A stretch of 64,000 nt of DNA from Salminus brasiliensis (GCF_030463535.1 NC_132878.1:30047761-30111760); one strand, 5' to 3'. Counted from the stretch's first letter, positions 53,480 to 64,000 are shown. The notes: a model not told the origin generated them from the sequence alone. Translations and numbers: made by a program.

Positions 53480-53629
53480 GCGCCCCGCGCGCCCAGTCAA
53501 GTCACGTCGGCGCCCAGCGCGCCCAGTGAAGTCACGTCGGCGCCCAGCACACCCAGTCAAGGCACGTCGGTGCCCAGCGCGCCCAGTCAAGCCATGTTGG
53601 TGGCCCAGCCCGCCTCTCAAGCCACGTTG
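53480..53629 (+). repeat. 30-bp coding minisatellite, five units
   Basis: Units begin at exactly 53480, 53510, 53540, 53570 and 53600 and follow the form 'gcgcccagcgcgcccagtca' plus 'agtcacgtcg'. In the plus-strand frame from 53372 each unit encodes a ten-residue Ala-Pro-Ser-rich repeat (APSAPSQVTS type), and the frame continues into the 3' LTR remnant. Confidence 0.9.
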
Positions 53630-53693
53630 GCGAGCTGGGCAGCGTCCCTGCAAGTGTTCGCCCATCATTGATCTAGCCAGTCATGACAATAAG

Positions 53694-54404
53694 TGATATA
53701 TTTTAAATGGTTTAAGGTCACTTACCCTTACAGAAAAGTGAAGAATCGGACAGAACTGACCACAATATTTATTATATAGGCAAAAGATGTCACTGGGAAT
53801 GAATAAATCCATTGCAAATTAGATTCATTACCAAAATGTACAAACTTTCAGCTGTTTACAATAAACCAATCAAACAAGAACCATTTAAACAGCTCAACAC
53901 AACCAACAGAAGAAGTGTTTTCTCCAAACCAAACACAAACTGCCACATTTAATGACTACTGCTGTCTCTTAATCAACCCCATTCATGACAAGTGTCTTTA
54001 TTACTTAATAGATCGGCATTTGCGGCTGTTAAGACTTGCCACAAATGTCATACATAGCCATCCTCTGGCAGCGTTCCTGAGGAATCAGTCCATTTCTCAT
54101 GGGCAGTGGCTATAGGGTTTATATCAGACAACTGTATTAGCAGCTTCTAGGATGTCTTCTGAAGCCATGTTTGGACTTTGAGGTATGCTTGGATCACTGC
54201 CCTGTTGAGAGGACAAATAATTCAAATAATTTTTTTTCAGAGCATTTCCTGATCCTTGATTGAATCCATCTTACCCTCCACATATTGCAGGTTTCCAGTG
54301 CCAGGCGAAGTGAATCAAACCAAGAGCATCATGGATCCTAAACTATTACATTTTTTACTTTAAGCACAATGGATTTACTATAACTGAACACATACTGTTC
54401 ACAT
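53694..54404. other. Non-coding DNA with inverted Tc1 fragment
   Basis: 54240-54312 matches, on the minus strand, the Tc1 segment GNLQYVEGKMDSIK, the continuation of the plus-strand segment at 54565-54750. Otherwise no feature. Confidence 0.5.
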
Positions 54405-55130
54405 ACTGTTCTAAACTGCACTCTCACATCAGCAACAATTCTAGTGCCTTTTATCTTCCATAACTTCAGTTTATTTTATTCCTGTATGAATCTATGGCAT
54501 AGATACCTCAGGTCACTTAAGTTGACTTTTTATTATTGCTATAAGTGGGTTTTAAGACTAGTTAATGTCACAGGTTTTTGAAGATGATGGAAGAAGTTTT
54601 ATGTTTTGTGGAGTGACAAAACAAAACTGGAATTTTCAGGCCTGTGGATTAGCAGATCAATATAATAAAAAAACCACACTGCCTACATGGTGGTGGCTCT
54701 GTGATGCTCTGGGGCTGCTTTGCTTCCTTTTGGCATTGGAAACTTGATTTACGCACTGCCATCATCTCCAACATCATGTGATGTTAACCAGATTTTTTAT
54801 CCACTTATATCAATAATAAAATGTTTGTTTGAAAATTAGCAGCTATATGATTCACAATGCTACGCTACACAATGACCTGCCTAAAGCTGCCAGAAATGTC
54901 ACACCTCTGAGGAGTCTTTTGGCTCATCATTTAAATGATTTGACTGAGGTTAGCCACAGACTTGAGTGACCTGAGGTATATATACCATGCACAATGAAAC
55001 TAAACTATTTTGATTCACATTGGATTAATTGAACCTGAGATTATTGTATCTTATTTTCTATAAGGTAAAATGCACCAGAATCTTTACTGGTGTGAGAGTG
55101 CACTTTAGAGCTTTAGAATAGTATCTGTTG
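54405..55130. mobile_element. Tc1-type relic with long inverted repeats
   Basis: Left arm 54405-54530 and right arm about 54955-55130 are inverted copies: 'actgcactctcacatcagca' pairs with 'tggtgtgagagtgcacttta', and 'atacctcaggtcacttaagt' pairs with 'acttgagtgacctgaggtat'. Between them (54565-54750, plus) lies a broken Tc1 transposase piece: EDDGRSFMFCGVTKQNWNF, then a GGGSVMLWGCFAS-like segment, and FWHWKL. Confidence 0.65.
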
Positions 55131-56053
55131 AGTTATATTGAATCCAGTGTGCCAGATTAAAAACTGCTTAAAGTCATAAAAGTAATATGGACAAACAAGT
55201 AGTACGAAAAAAGTAAAGCAAACAGTACATGCAGGACAAAATCCATTGAAGGTGGGGAAACAAAGTGAACCTGATATGAACAGGAAAAAACATTACAGCT
55301 ATAAAATACACACTATACATAACATTTATTTTTAGCTACAAATGAAATTGAGGACAGCAGTGGCTGTTTTCAAACTCTGATGAACACAGAGGAACCTTAA
55401 TTAAAAATGACAGCCAGGCCTTCATACAGTCTACAGAGATGTGCATTTACTTTTAAATAAAATGTAGTATACTTTTTCTTTCCTAATGTTATTATGAATA
55501 TTCAGTCATTTTATTGCATAGTGCAGAGAATGAAAAATGGATCAATAGAAACAAAAAGAATAACCATGGATCTTGACCTCAAGGTGAAGCCCCTGCATGG
55601 GGTTAAATTTTTTTTAAAAAGCTGAGGCTTTGGAGTAACTTTGTGTTTAGTTCCCTCTCAGCATTTGTCTCTCAAGCTGCGGGAGAGTTTTTACTTGTCA
55701 ACTGAGAAGCTCAGCTAGCAATAAACATATTCGACTGTGGTATTTTTGTGATGACAGCTATTTTGTTCATTCAGCAAATCTACTTTTGCAATGTCCTTAT
55801 AAGTTACCAGAAACAGATAGTATTTGCTTATTCTTCACAATTTACAACCCAATATCACTTTTGCAAGAAGTCTGTATAAAAGATTACTCACCACTCACAT
55901 CTACTATAGACATGAATTTGTGGGGAATAAAGTATTATATTCTAAGCTATGGTGCTGTTATGCAGTATATGTTTTATAGTGATTACAACAGAAGATTATT
56001 ATTGAAGACAATAATATTTCTAAACTTATTTCTGCCCGTGAACCAATTCAGAA
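55131..56053. other. Non-coding DNA
   Basis: No gene or clear repeat recognised. Confidence 0.4.
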
Positions 56054-57100
56054 TTAGAGTAATAAATTATTTGCATTATTGAGGTGTAGAACTTTTGATA
56101 TGATGATCTTAAATGCCCTTTGAAAGCGAGGATAAAAAAAGCCATAGACCAAGGGGTTGAATGTTGAATTGAGGTACCCAAACCATACCAGGGCATCAAA
56201 AACATCTAAAGGGGTTGGAAAATTAAGCACTGGATCAGTTAAAGTAACAATGAAAAATGGCAGCCAGCACAGTAGAAAAATTCCCATGACAATGCCAAGA
56301 GTTTTAGCTGCTTTTCTCTCCCTCTGTTCTGCTGAATGGACCACCATTCCACCATTCTGTCTTACAGTCAACCTTTCAGACATTATTTTAGCTTGCTTTC
56401 TTGCAACATGAAATATCTTAAGGTACAGAGAGCTCATGATAGCCCCTGGAATGAAAAATGCCACAAGTGAAAGAATAACACCTGACTCTAGGTTAAAAAT
56501 CAAAGCACAGTTTCCAACACAAGAAGCTTGCATTAAAAGGTTCTCCAGACCTGTAACATTTACTTTAGACAGAACAATCCCAAAGCTATATGTGACTGAA
56601 AACAGCCATATCACTACGATGCACACTGCCACTTTGCCATTTGTCACCTTCGTCTTGTAACTCAGAGGTTTACAAATAGCCAGGTATCTGTCAATAGATA
56701 CCAAACACAAGTGCAGAATAGAGGCAATACTGAGGGTCATGTCTAATCCAGAATGTATTTGACAAAAAATCTCTCCCAAAAACCAGCACCGTTCCAACCA
56801 TCGCACCATACTGAAGGGCATGATCAAACAGCCCAACAAACAGTCCACCAAGGCCATGGAGAGGATAATGAGGTTGGTTGGAGACTGCAGCTGTTTAAAA
56901 TGAGAAATAGTGATCATAACCAACAAGTTCCCAAAGACAGTCATAAGAATAGTACCCAGCATTAAGAAGTACATCGCCACTTTAAACACAAGAAAACGGT
57001 GTTCTCTGGGGCAGGAGTCAGGCTGGTGAGGGAAACAGAGCAGTGCATTGTCTGCATTAGCATTAGTCAGATTCATAATGTGGGCATTGATCCAAGCCAT
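56054..57100 (-). CDS. Trace amine-associated receptor, classical monoamine pocket
   Basis: A 348-residue intronless TAAR arranged head-to-head with its close paralogue at 58152. Seen: Asn10 glycosylation site (NLT); Cys22 and Cys30; Cys113 (3.25); Asp120 at 3.32; DRY 137-139; Leu at 5.42, eight before TM5 Pro; CWLP; NPLVY; YPRF at the hallmark. In ECL1 it has Arg-Cys-Trp where its relatives have Gly-Cys-Trp. Asp3.32 alone is the classical monoamine signature. Start chosen by alignment with the genes at 50000 and 58152. An inverted promoter repeat lies just upstream. Olfactory amine receptor by family; ligand unknown. Confidence 0.94.
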   Translation of the reverse strand: MAWINAHIMNLTNANADNALLCFPHQPDSCPREHRFLVFKVAMYFLMLGTILMTVFGNLLVMITISHFKQLQSPTNLIILSMALVDCLLGCLIMPFSMVRWLERCWFLGEIFCQIHSGLDMTLSIASILHLCLVSIDRYLAICKPLSYKTKVTNGKVAVCIVVIWLFSVTYSFGIVLSKVNVTGLENLLMQASCVGNCALIFNLESGVILSLVAFFIPGAIMSSLYLKIFHVARKQAKIMSERLTVRQNGGMVVHSAEQRERKAAKTLGIVMGIFLLCWLPFFIVTLTDPVLNFPTPLDVFDALVWFGYLNSTFNPLVYGFFYPRFQRAFKIIISKVLHLNNANNLLL

Positions 57101-57203
57101 CTAAATGTGTTCTTCCACAAAAATAAACTTTCACAGCTAAAAAAATGCAGTACTTCTGTACACAAAACTAAAGAAAATATAATGGTTAAATGTTAGCATG
57201 TTT

Positions 57204-57312
57204 GCTTAAATAGATTCTGGATTTAAAAAGGTAACACACCTTCACCAATAAGATTGCTTTAATATGACATCATTCCATGGCCAAACATGCATTGGCTGTT
57301 TGTGAAAGTATC
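57204..57312 (-). promoter_or_regulatory. Inverted promoter duplicate, arm for TAAR at 56054
   Basis: About 105 bp that recurs as its reverse complement at 57832-57930. Shared core: 'cttcaccaataagattgctt' and 'taatatgacatcattcc'. It begins about 104 bp upstream of the start codon and includes a CCAAT, a TGACATCA CRE/AP-1-like site, and CTATTTAAG in TATA position. Confidence 0.7.
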
Positions 57313-57831
57313 TGGGTTGGTACAAATGGTATAGCTAAATCTCCTACAATTTTCAGTTTGTAAAGTGATTTTAATGTTTAATGTAATGAAGATTGCATTA
57401 AAAAACATTGTTTTTGTTACCTATAACTATTTATAACAATAATCTGTATTTCTACTGTTTGTAAATATCTGTATTTTTTAGTATCGTGAGGGACTGCACA
57501 GTTGTTCACTCACCGTCACACCTGTGTAATGTGTAACACATTTTTTTTTTTTAAGATTTAAAATGCAGCCACAATTCCAACAGTGTAGAGCTCTTCTTTT
57601 GTCTGTTGCTTTAATATTCTTTTTAAATTATGTAATACTTCAAGTTCTTTTTACATGGAACTTCACGTAAAGCACCCTGGATGAATGTCTGTTTAAAATT
57701 TGAATTTATATACAAACATATTAAATAGTATAATACTTAAAAGAACTTATTATAATAAGTTGTGCTTAATAAATAAGTATTACTTCTATAGCTACACCAC
57801 ATGATAGCTACACCATATGCCAACCAACCAA

Positions 57832-57930
57832 GGAACTTTCACAAACAGCCTCTGCCAGGAATGATGTCATATTAAAGCAATCCTATTGGTGAAGGTGTGG
57901 AACCTCTTTTAATCTAGAATCTATTTAAGG
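57832..57930 (+). promoter_or_regulatory. Inverted promoter duplicate, arm for TAAR at 58152
   Basis: The mirror arm of 57204-57312: 'ggaatgatgtcatattaaag' then 'caatcctattggtgaaggtg' and 'gaatctatttaaggg'. It ends about 220 bp upstream of the start at 58152, so about 115 bp of extra sequence separates it from the ATG compared with the other arm. Confidence 0.7.
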
Positions 57931-58151
57931 GAAGATGTTACTATTCAGCCTTTATTTTTTCAGGTTTGTATGTGTAAATAAAAAGTACTGTATATTGTTA
58001 GCAGCAGCTGTTGATAGTTTTAATAAGTTAGTATATTCTTTCCCATATGTTAAAATTTGTACAATGTTGTAATCTTTCTTATGATCTATATTTTAATTTT
58101 GAAGAAGAGATTTCCTGAGCCTAAGTTTTGTTTTGTGGAAAACACATTTAA

Positions 58152-59201
58152 GTGGCAAGAATGGACACCCACATTACAAATCTGACTAATGCTAATGCAG
58201 ACAGTGTGCTACTCTGCTTCCCACACCAGCCTGACTCCTGCCCCAGAGAACACCGTTTTCTTGTGCTCAAAGTGGCGATGTATTTCTTAATGCTGGGTAC
58301 TATTTTTATGACTGTCTTTGGGAACTTGTTGGTTATGATCACTATTTCTCATTTTAAACAGCTGCAGTCTCCAACCAACCTCATCATCCTCTCCATGGCC
58401 TTGGTGGACTGTTTGTTGGGCTGTTTGATCATGCCCTTCAGTATGGTGCGATGGTTGGAAGGCTGCTGGTTTTTGGGAGAGATTTTTTGTCAAATACATT
58501 CTGGATTAGACATGACCCTCAGTATTGCCTCTATTCTGCACTTGTGTTTGGTATCCATTGACAGATACCTGGCTATTTGTGAACCTCTGAGTTACAGAAT
58601 GAAGGTGACAAATGGCAAAGTAGCAGTGTGCATTGCAATGATATGGCTGTTTTCAGTCACATTTAGCTTTGGGGTTGTTCTGTCTAAAGTAAATGTAATA
58701 GGTCTGGAGAACCTTTTAATGCAAGCTTCCTGTGTTGGAAACTGTGCTTTGATTTTTAATAGAGAGTGGGGTGTTACTGTATCACTTGTGGCTTTTTTTG
58801 TTCCAGGAACTGTCATGAGCTCTCTGTACCTTAAGATCTTTTACGTTGCAAGAAAGCAAGCTAAAATAATGTCTGAAAGGTCTACTGTGAAACAGAACTC
58901 TTGTGGAACCAAGGTCCATTCATCAGAACAGAGGGAGAGAAAAGCAGCTAAAACCCTTGGCATTGTCATGGGAATTTTTCTACTGTGCTGGCTGCCATTT
59001 TTCATTGTTACTATTACTGATCCATTCCTTAATTTCTCGACCCCTTTAGATGTTTTTGATGCCCTGGTATGGTTTGGGTACCTCAATTCAACATTCAACC
59101 CCTTGGTCTATGGCTTTTTTTATCCTCGCTTTCAAAAGGCATTTAGGATTATCATATCAAAATCTCTACACCTCAGTAATGCAAATAATTTATTACTCTA
59201 A
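58152..59201 (+). CDS. Trace amine-associated receptor, classical monoamine pocket (plus strand)
   Basis: A 349-residue intronless TAAR, the only one on the plus strand, head-to-head with the gene at 56054 and very similar to it. Seen: Asn10 glycosylation site; Cys22 and Cys30; Cys113 (3.25); Asp120 at 3.32; DRY 137-139; Val at 5.42; CWLP; NPLVY; YPRF in place of YPWF. The C-terminus NANNLLL is shared with its partner. The pocket predicts monoamine rather than diamine ligands. The local inversion moved coding and promoter sequence together. Olfactory receptor by family; ligand unknown. Confidence 0.95.
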   Translation: MARMDTHITNLTNANADSVLLCFPHQPDSCPREHRFLVLKVAMYFLMLGTIFMTVFGNLLVMITISHFKQLQSPTNLIILSMALVDCLLGCLIMPFSMVRWLEGCWFLGEIFCQIHSGLDMTLSIASILHLCLVSIDRYLAICEPLSYRMKVTNGKVAVCIAMIWLFSVTFSFGVVLSKVNVIGLENLLMQASCVGNCALIFNREWGVTVSLVAFFVPGTVMSSLYLKIFYVARKQAKIMSERSTVKQNSCGTKVHSSEQRERKAAKTLGIVMGIFLLCWLPFFIVTITDPFLNFSTPLDVFDALVWFGYLNSTFNPLVYGFFYPRFQKAFRIIISKSLHLSNANNLLL

Positions 59202-60494
59202 TTCTGACTTGTTTTACAGATAGAAAATAGTTTTAGCATGGTTTAATTTTTTTGCATTGTCCAGGCTTTTTGTGTCTAATGAATCTGGGTAGGCTCTGGG
59301 CTTACAGTGACCCTGACCATTAAAAAAAGATAAGAAGATGAATGAATGGTATTTGCATTTTGGCATTTTAGGCTGCCCTGTGTGAGAGTTTCCTACTCTC
59401 TCTGGGAAAAAGATTGACCAGTGGTTGCATATAGATGTACACACATAAAGACCAGTAGTGGCAGACATGAAGGTGAAGGCATATTGGTAAAAAAGTGGAC
59501 ATGGGGTCTCTTATACAATCTTTTTTTTTATAATAGTGGCACTATGCTGAATGACTTACTGATATAGTCAGTAAACAGCTGCTACCCCTGTTTGTAGCTA
59601 TACAACACTAAAAAGTGTGCATCTGTGAGATGTCATATAAGCAAGTCTATATTCTATTACATGTATCACTTAACTATTTAAATTGGTTTGATAACAAATC
59701 AAACAGATATTACTTTTACAACTTACCCCAAATTTAGTACATTAGACAAATACATGTTTGTTTTCTTTGCTTATTTAATATTCCACAGGAGCCACTAAAT
59801 TAAAGTAGTTAACAAGTAATGGATGCATAAACCCAATCAATTAGCATGGTGCAAACAGAAATCCTGAATAGTCACACAGTCGAGCCGTGTCAAGTGTCAA
59901 ACCTCAAACCTTTTTAAAACCCTTCACATTTAGTGAAGACTGGGTAAGTAGCAATGGTCTAACGGTTTAGAACATTTTTCCTTTTTCTGTGTGTGATGCA
60001 ATGTCAGACAAACTGTATCAATAAACATCAAATGAGCATCACAACTTAAAACCACACTCAATCATCCCAGGACAGTTGAAGTGTAATGTTTAGTGAATGT
60101 ATTTTACACAATGCACGCTGGTGTATACTCTTTCTTGTTAGCTACATTCGCCTCATATCTTTAGTGCAAAATGTAGTGGAAGATCATTAAGATCATTGTT
60201 ACTGTAGGCCTAAGTTGATATGGGAAAACTAGGCCTACATCCCACATTCTTCTTAATATGAGAAAAGGTTTTTCTCATCAATTGTAAAGTCCATTTTGGT
60301 TTAGATATTGTGTTAGTGGATGTGCTAATGCTAAATTAATATGCCAGAAACTCTGCTTAGGTTTCAATGAACAGTGGGCTTTTCCATTTACAAATTTCTT
60401 TGTGCCAGATACTACTAATATTAATATTTTAGTAATGACAACATCAAGGTTTACAGTGTGCAAAATAAACTGTTCATATAAAAGAAAAAACATG

Positions 60495-60850
60495 TTGGGA
60501 CTGATGTGTATTTGTGGAACAACAGAGATCAAACAAAGATTCCAGAAAATATGAAGTAAAATTCAAATAAGTTATTTCACAAGCATATCAGCACTTAGTC
60601 AAAAATCATTGAATCTCTGTTATTGTTACTGTAGACATAATTAGACATAATTAGAATCCAGACAACTGTTCTTTAAATTGTCATTTCATCATGAACGGGC
60701 CAATAGAAACAATACATGTAATGGGCCTACGTCTGTGTGTCAGCAGCTAAGAGTAATAGCTCCTGCTAAACTACTAATAGATAACAGTGTGATTTCTGTT
60801 TTCTCAATAATCGGACAAATAACTGTAAGGCCATTAGTTAAAAGGAATAC
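60495..60850. repeat. Diverged non-coding duplicate, copy 1
   Basis: Shares 'acatgtaatgggcctac', 'tctgtgtgtca', 'taagagtaat', 'gggactgatgtgtatttgtg' and other words in order with 63055-63545, with several indels. Confidence 0.65.
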
Positions 60851-63054
60851 GTTACAGAAAGATCAAAAATGACTTATTAACTGTCCCTCAAATAACAACA
60901 AATCAACAAAACAGATATTTACCTACATGTATTCAGATACATCACTTCTGCTACTGCATTGATATGCTGTTGATGTGTTACTATGAGTTTACTTATCAGC
61001 TACAAAAGACATATTTTATCACATTATCATTCATAAACCAAGGTAAACACAAGGCCAATGCTCATGCCTCTACTTGTGTGTGCATGTGTGTCTATGTAAA
61101 TACAGAGAGACACAAGGGAAATGAGTCAGGTTTGGTTAGGATTTCTTGAAATGTTATCAGAGGCCAGATCACAATTTCATGCTTGTTTACATTTCAAAAT
61201 GTGATTTGTTTATTTATTTGAAACTCTTGCTTTTAGACCTTTCTAAATATTTGGTAGAACTGGTTCCAGCAAGATGAAACCAAATGATTTTTTCTGATCT
61301 ATTTTTACATTTGCAGTTTGCACTGACCAAGTTGTCTTTTTGTTTTGTGTCTAAGCATTTTGGGTAGTCTCTACAGTTACCCTGACCATTAAAAGAGGAT
61401 AAGAAGAGGAATGAATGAATGCATTTGACACAATGCACACAGGTGGGGTATACTCTTCTCTTTCCTGTTAGCTACATTAGCCTCATAACTTCAACGCAAA
61501 ATATAGAGACACGCCTGTCTTGAATGATCAATTACATGTGGAAAATGGGGAAGTTGTTTAGGGGTGGCTTTCAGGGCAGACTAGACAAAACCAAAACTTC
61601 CTGACTCAACTGACACTGCAGTCTAGAGGATCATTGTTGCTGTAGGCCTTAGCTGACATTGGAAAACTGGGCCTAAATCTCACAGTCTTCTAAATATGAG
61701 AAAGGTTTAAAGAAAAGTTTTAGTTGAGCTCTTTGTTTTAGTTGATTCCCTTGTTGCATGACCTAATTTGCTGCAACACTAATCATCAATTAACTCTTAA
61801 GGATAAACAGGCTGATGCAATATTGTGCCCAAGGAGTTAGTCTTAGGTTTCAGATGGACAAAATTAGATGAGAGTGTGAAGCAATAAGCTGTTGTGTCTT
61901 AACACCTTTGATTAGTCCGATACCTGTGAGAGGTGTTCCATCATTTAAGGTGAGAGGTGATAACTGGTCTCTAAGGCATTACTTTAGAAGCTTGTAAAGA
62001 CAAACATTAGCTAATTGTGTGTGGTCATGATGCAATACATCAAGTGTCAATCAAAGAGTGATCTTTATTGTAAATCATAAGCTGAGAAGTATTTCCTTTT
62101 ATAATTGTACACACATTTCTAAACATACAACCTTTTAACTATAATCTGTATGCATATTTAACTATGTTCCCTGGACCAGGACTCTTGTTGAGTCGTCGTC
62201 TTCTCAACATAAGTTAATAATGGATATGGAAAGGACAAGAACTCTGAAACTAGAACTAAAGAACAAGCAAAGGAATCTCACTATAATAGTAGACAAGAGT
62301 AGATATATTTGGTTTCCTCGTGCAAAATGACTAGATAAACATGTGTGTGTGGAGAAATTTAAGACTTAGTGTTTACTGAAAAATCCTTTCACTTGTTAAG
62401 ACTAGAGTTCTTAGCAAACATGAAAATATGACCTGACCCCTAACAATAGATCAGCAAGTCCTCTCCAAAACTGACCTTTTAGATTTTACAAAGCATGTTT
62501 TCTTTATTGTCTTCTCTTATCTTTTTTATGGAAATATTTTTAAAAGGTCACAGTGAACTGATCCAAGTGATGCTTCTGTTCTTCATATTTCTCATATTAT
62601 TCATTTTCTTTCTTGTTTCAGTCACAGTTCAGCAACGTAGAGCTTGTTAAATATGTCATCGCAAAATGTCAGCACTTTCATACAGAGTCCAAATGGATCA
62701 GAGGTGCAGACTGAGCTGTGGCAAAGCTCAGTGTGGGAAATTTACATCATAGATTTCACATTTGCTGTATTGTACTCCTTTAGCATATCCTAAAATCACA
62801 CTATTAAACTTAAACAATAGTAATTTTTTATTATCCATTTATCTCCATTTATTGATGCATATTTCATATGCCTGTCCAATTGTTTTACACAGTTTACAGA
62901 GATTTGATCATGGATTTATTGTTCATGGAGTTATTATTTCCAGCGGAAAGATTTGTTGAAGCTACTTTTTCATGCTCAGATGCAGCCAAACATTTTAAAA
63001 TAGGAAATTGCATTAATGAGTGTGATTAGAACTCTCTAATGTAAAATAGACACA

Positions 63055-63545
63055 ATGTTTGGACTGATTTGTGTTTGTGGAACTACAGTGCCACACATTT
63101 GAGATCCAACAAAGATTCAGGAAAACACGATGCTTAATTCTAATTAAATTTGTTTTCCCAAGCATATCATTACTCTTGCCCAAAAACCTTGTATCTGCCA
63201 TTTTGGTGTTTTTGACATCATTAGAATCTGACAGTTGTTCTTTGCAGTGTGTCATTTTATCATTATTCGGCCAATGGGAAAGTAAAAAAATAACAAAAAT
63301 AAATAAGATCTTTTTACATTGACCTTCACTGAAGGTTTAGCAGATTTTTTCATTTGCTTGTGAACTTGGCATTGCGACATAAGAGGCATTTTTGTGGCAG
63401 TGATGATACATGTAATGGGCCTACTTCTGTGTGTCACAACTAAGAGTAATTATAGTTCATCTATGTTACCAAAAGATTACAGTATGCCTTGTGCTTTCTC
63501 AGTAATGTGACAAACAATCATGTGGCAAGTGGTTAGTAAAAGAGG
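63055..63545. repeat. Diverged non-coding duplicate, copy 2
   Basis: Partner of 60495-60850. It contains an extra segment near 63290-63400 not seen in copy 1. Confidence 0.65.
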
Positions 63546-64000
63546 TTCAATACAAAACCAATCCTAAACTAAAAAGTATTTACAGTGGTGATTCAGCATT
63601 GGTGCTGCAATTAAGTCCAAGACTAGGCTTAATTCATGGGAGAGAAAGACTAATAACATTTACTAGAACTTTCAGTTTTATCATAGTGTCCTGATGTACA
63701 TGCCAAATGTTTTCACATCATTTATCAAAAACCTGATTGACACATTCATCTAACTAGATCTGAATGTGAAGTGATGCTCCTGTTCTTATCTTTCTCGTTT
63801 TTCACCACTAGAGGGCAACAAAACTGTGAAGCTTGATACAATTACAGTTGCAAAAGGTCAGCACTTTCACACAGAGTCTAAATGGAGCAGAAGTGCAGAC
63901 CGAGCTGAGAGTGTGAGATGTAGGCAGATGTCCAGAACCAGCGAAGGCCTGTAGTATCAATGGTCTTTAATTGAGGCTCAACTGAGACTGCAATTCAGTG

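Larger units (their letters stand above)
52332..53688 (+). mobile_element. Internally deleted gypsy element with target-site duplication
   Basis: Bounded by ATAAG on both sides (52327-52331 and 53689-53693), with termini TGTCA...TGACA. It contains a full 5' LTR, a short gag N-terminus (GALNLPARTQG, near 53062), GC-rich coding remnants, a 30-bp minisatellite and only the last about 44 bp of the 3' LTR (53645-53688). Gag and LTR ends are homologous to the element at 3342. Nearly all of gag-pol and most of the 3' LTR have been deleted. Confidence 0.88.
59202..64000. other. Gene-free interval with diverged duplicated blocks
   Basis: No gene is recognised. Paired blocks: 59283-59350 with 61361-61430 (both with a GAATGAATG tail, probably a retroelement 3' end); 60115-60270 with 61425-61710; 60495-60850 with 63055-63545; 62560-62760 with 63760-63940. 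Order and orientation are conserved, suggesting old tandem duplications of non-coding DNA. Confidence 0.55.

Noticed and set aside
53258-53668. Minus-strand frame of 136 codons over the minisatellite
   Set aside because: A consequence of GC-rich tandem repeats open in several frames; the homologous gag direction is plus.

Overview
The window is vertebrate genomic DNA, most likely from a teleost fish. Evidence: eleven intronless trace amine-associated receptor (TAAR) genes in one array, a multi-exon syntaxin 7 gene (stx7) embedded in that array, and a repeat content dominated by Tc1/mariner transposons, a tRNA-derived SINE, L2-type LINE ends, Ty3/gypsy fragments and long CA/TA microsatellites. 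The STX7-TAAR adjacency is also known from mammals. An otophysan fish (characin, catfish or relative) is my best guess from the SINE and the Tc1 types, but this is weakly supported.

Layout. 1-21.5 kb: five minus-strand TAARs (218, 9360, 11984, 17543, 20327). The first two are a recent duplication pair, now separated by a Tc1 relic and a decayed Ty3/gypsy element. 21.5-26.3 kb: gene-poor DNA with transposon relics. 26.3-36.7 kb: stx7 on the minus strand, reconstructed here as nine coding exons (about 256 residues) plus a probable non-coding first exon at a GC-rich promoter. Its introns hold a nearly complete Tc1 copy, a deleted Tc1 copy and large TA/CA microsatellites. 37-44 kb: two more minus-strand TAARs (39019, 43091) and a TAAR pseudogene fragment. 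45-51 kb: a TAAR13-like receptor (47296), a fragment of its duplicate, and a TAAR at 50000, all minus strand. 52.3-53.7 kb: an internally deleted gypsy element with intact target-site duplication. 56-59.2 kb: a head-to-head pair of TAARs (56054 minus, 58152 plus) sharing an inverted promoter duplication. 59.2-64 kb: no gene seen, but diverged duplicated non-coding blocks.

How the genes fit together. The TAARs are class A GPCRs expected in olfactory neurons. Reading the pocket residues gives a positional pattern. The seven genes from 218 to 44080 all have Ser at 3.32 and Asp at 5.42 (non-classical amine site). The 47296 gene has Asp at both (diamine-type, as in the cadaverine receptor TAAR13c). 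The three genes from 50000 to 59201 have Asp 3.32 only (classical monoamine type). The five leftmost genes also lack the Trp6.48 toggle residue. stx7 is an endosomal SNARE, a syntenic bystander rather than a functional partner. Exon limits, starts and promoter calls are read by eye from splice and TATA signals and have not been tested against transcripts.
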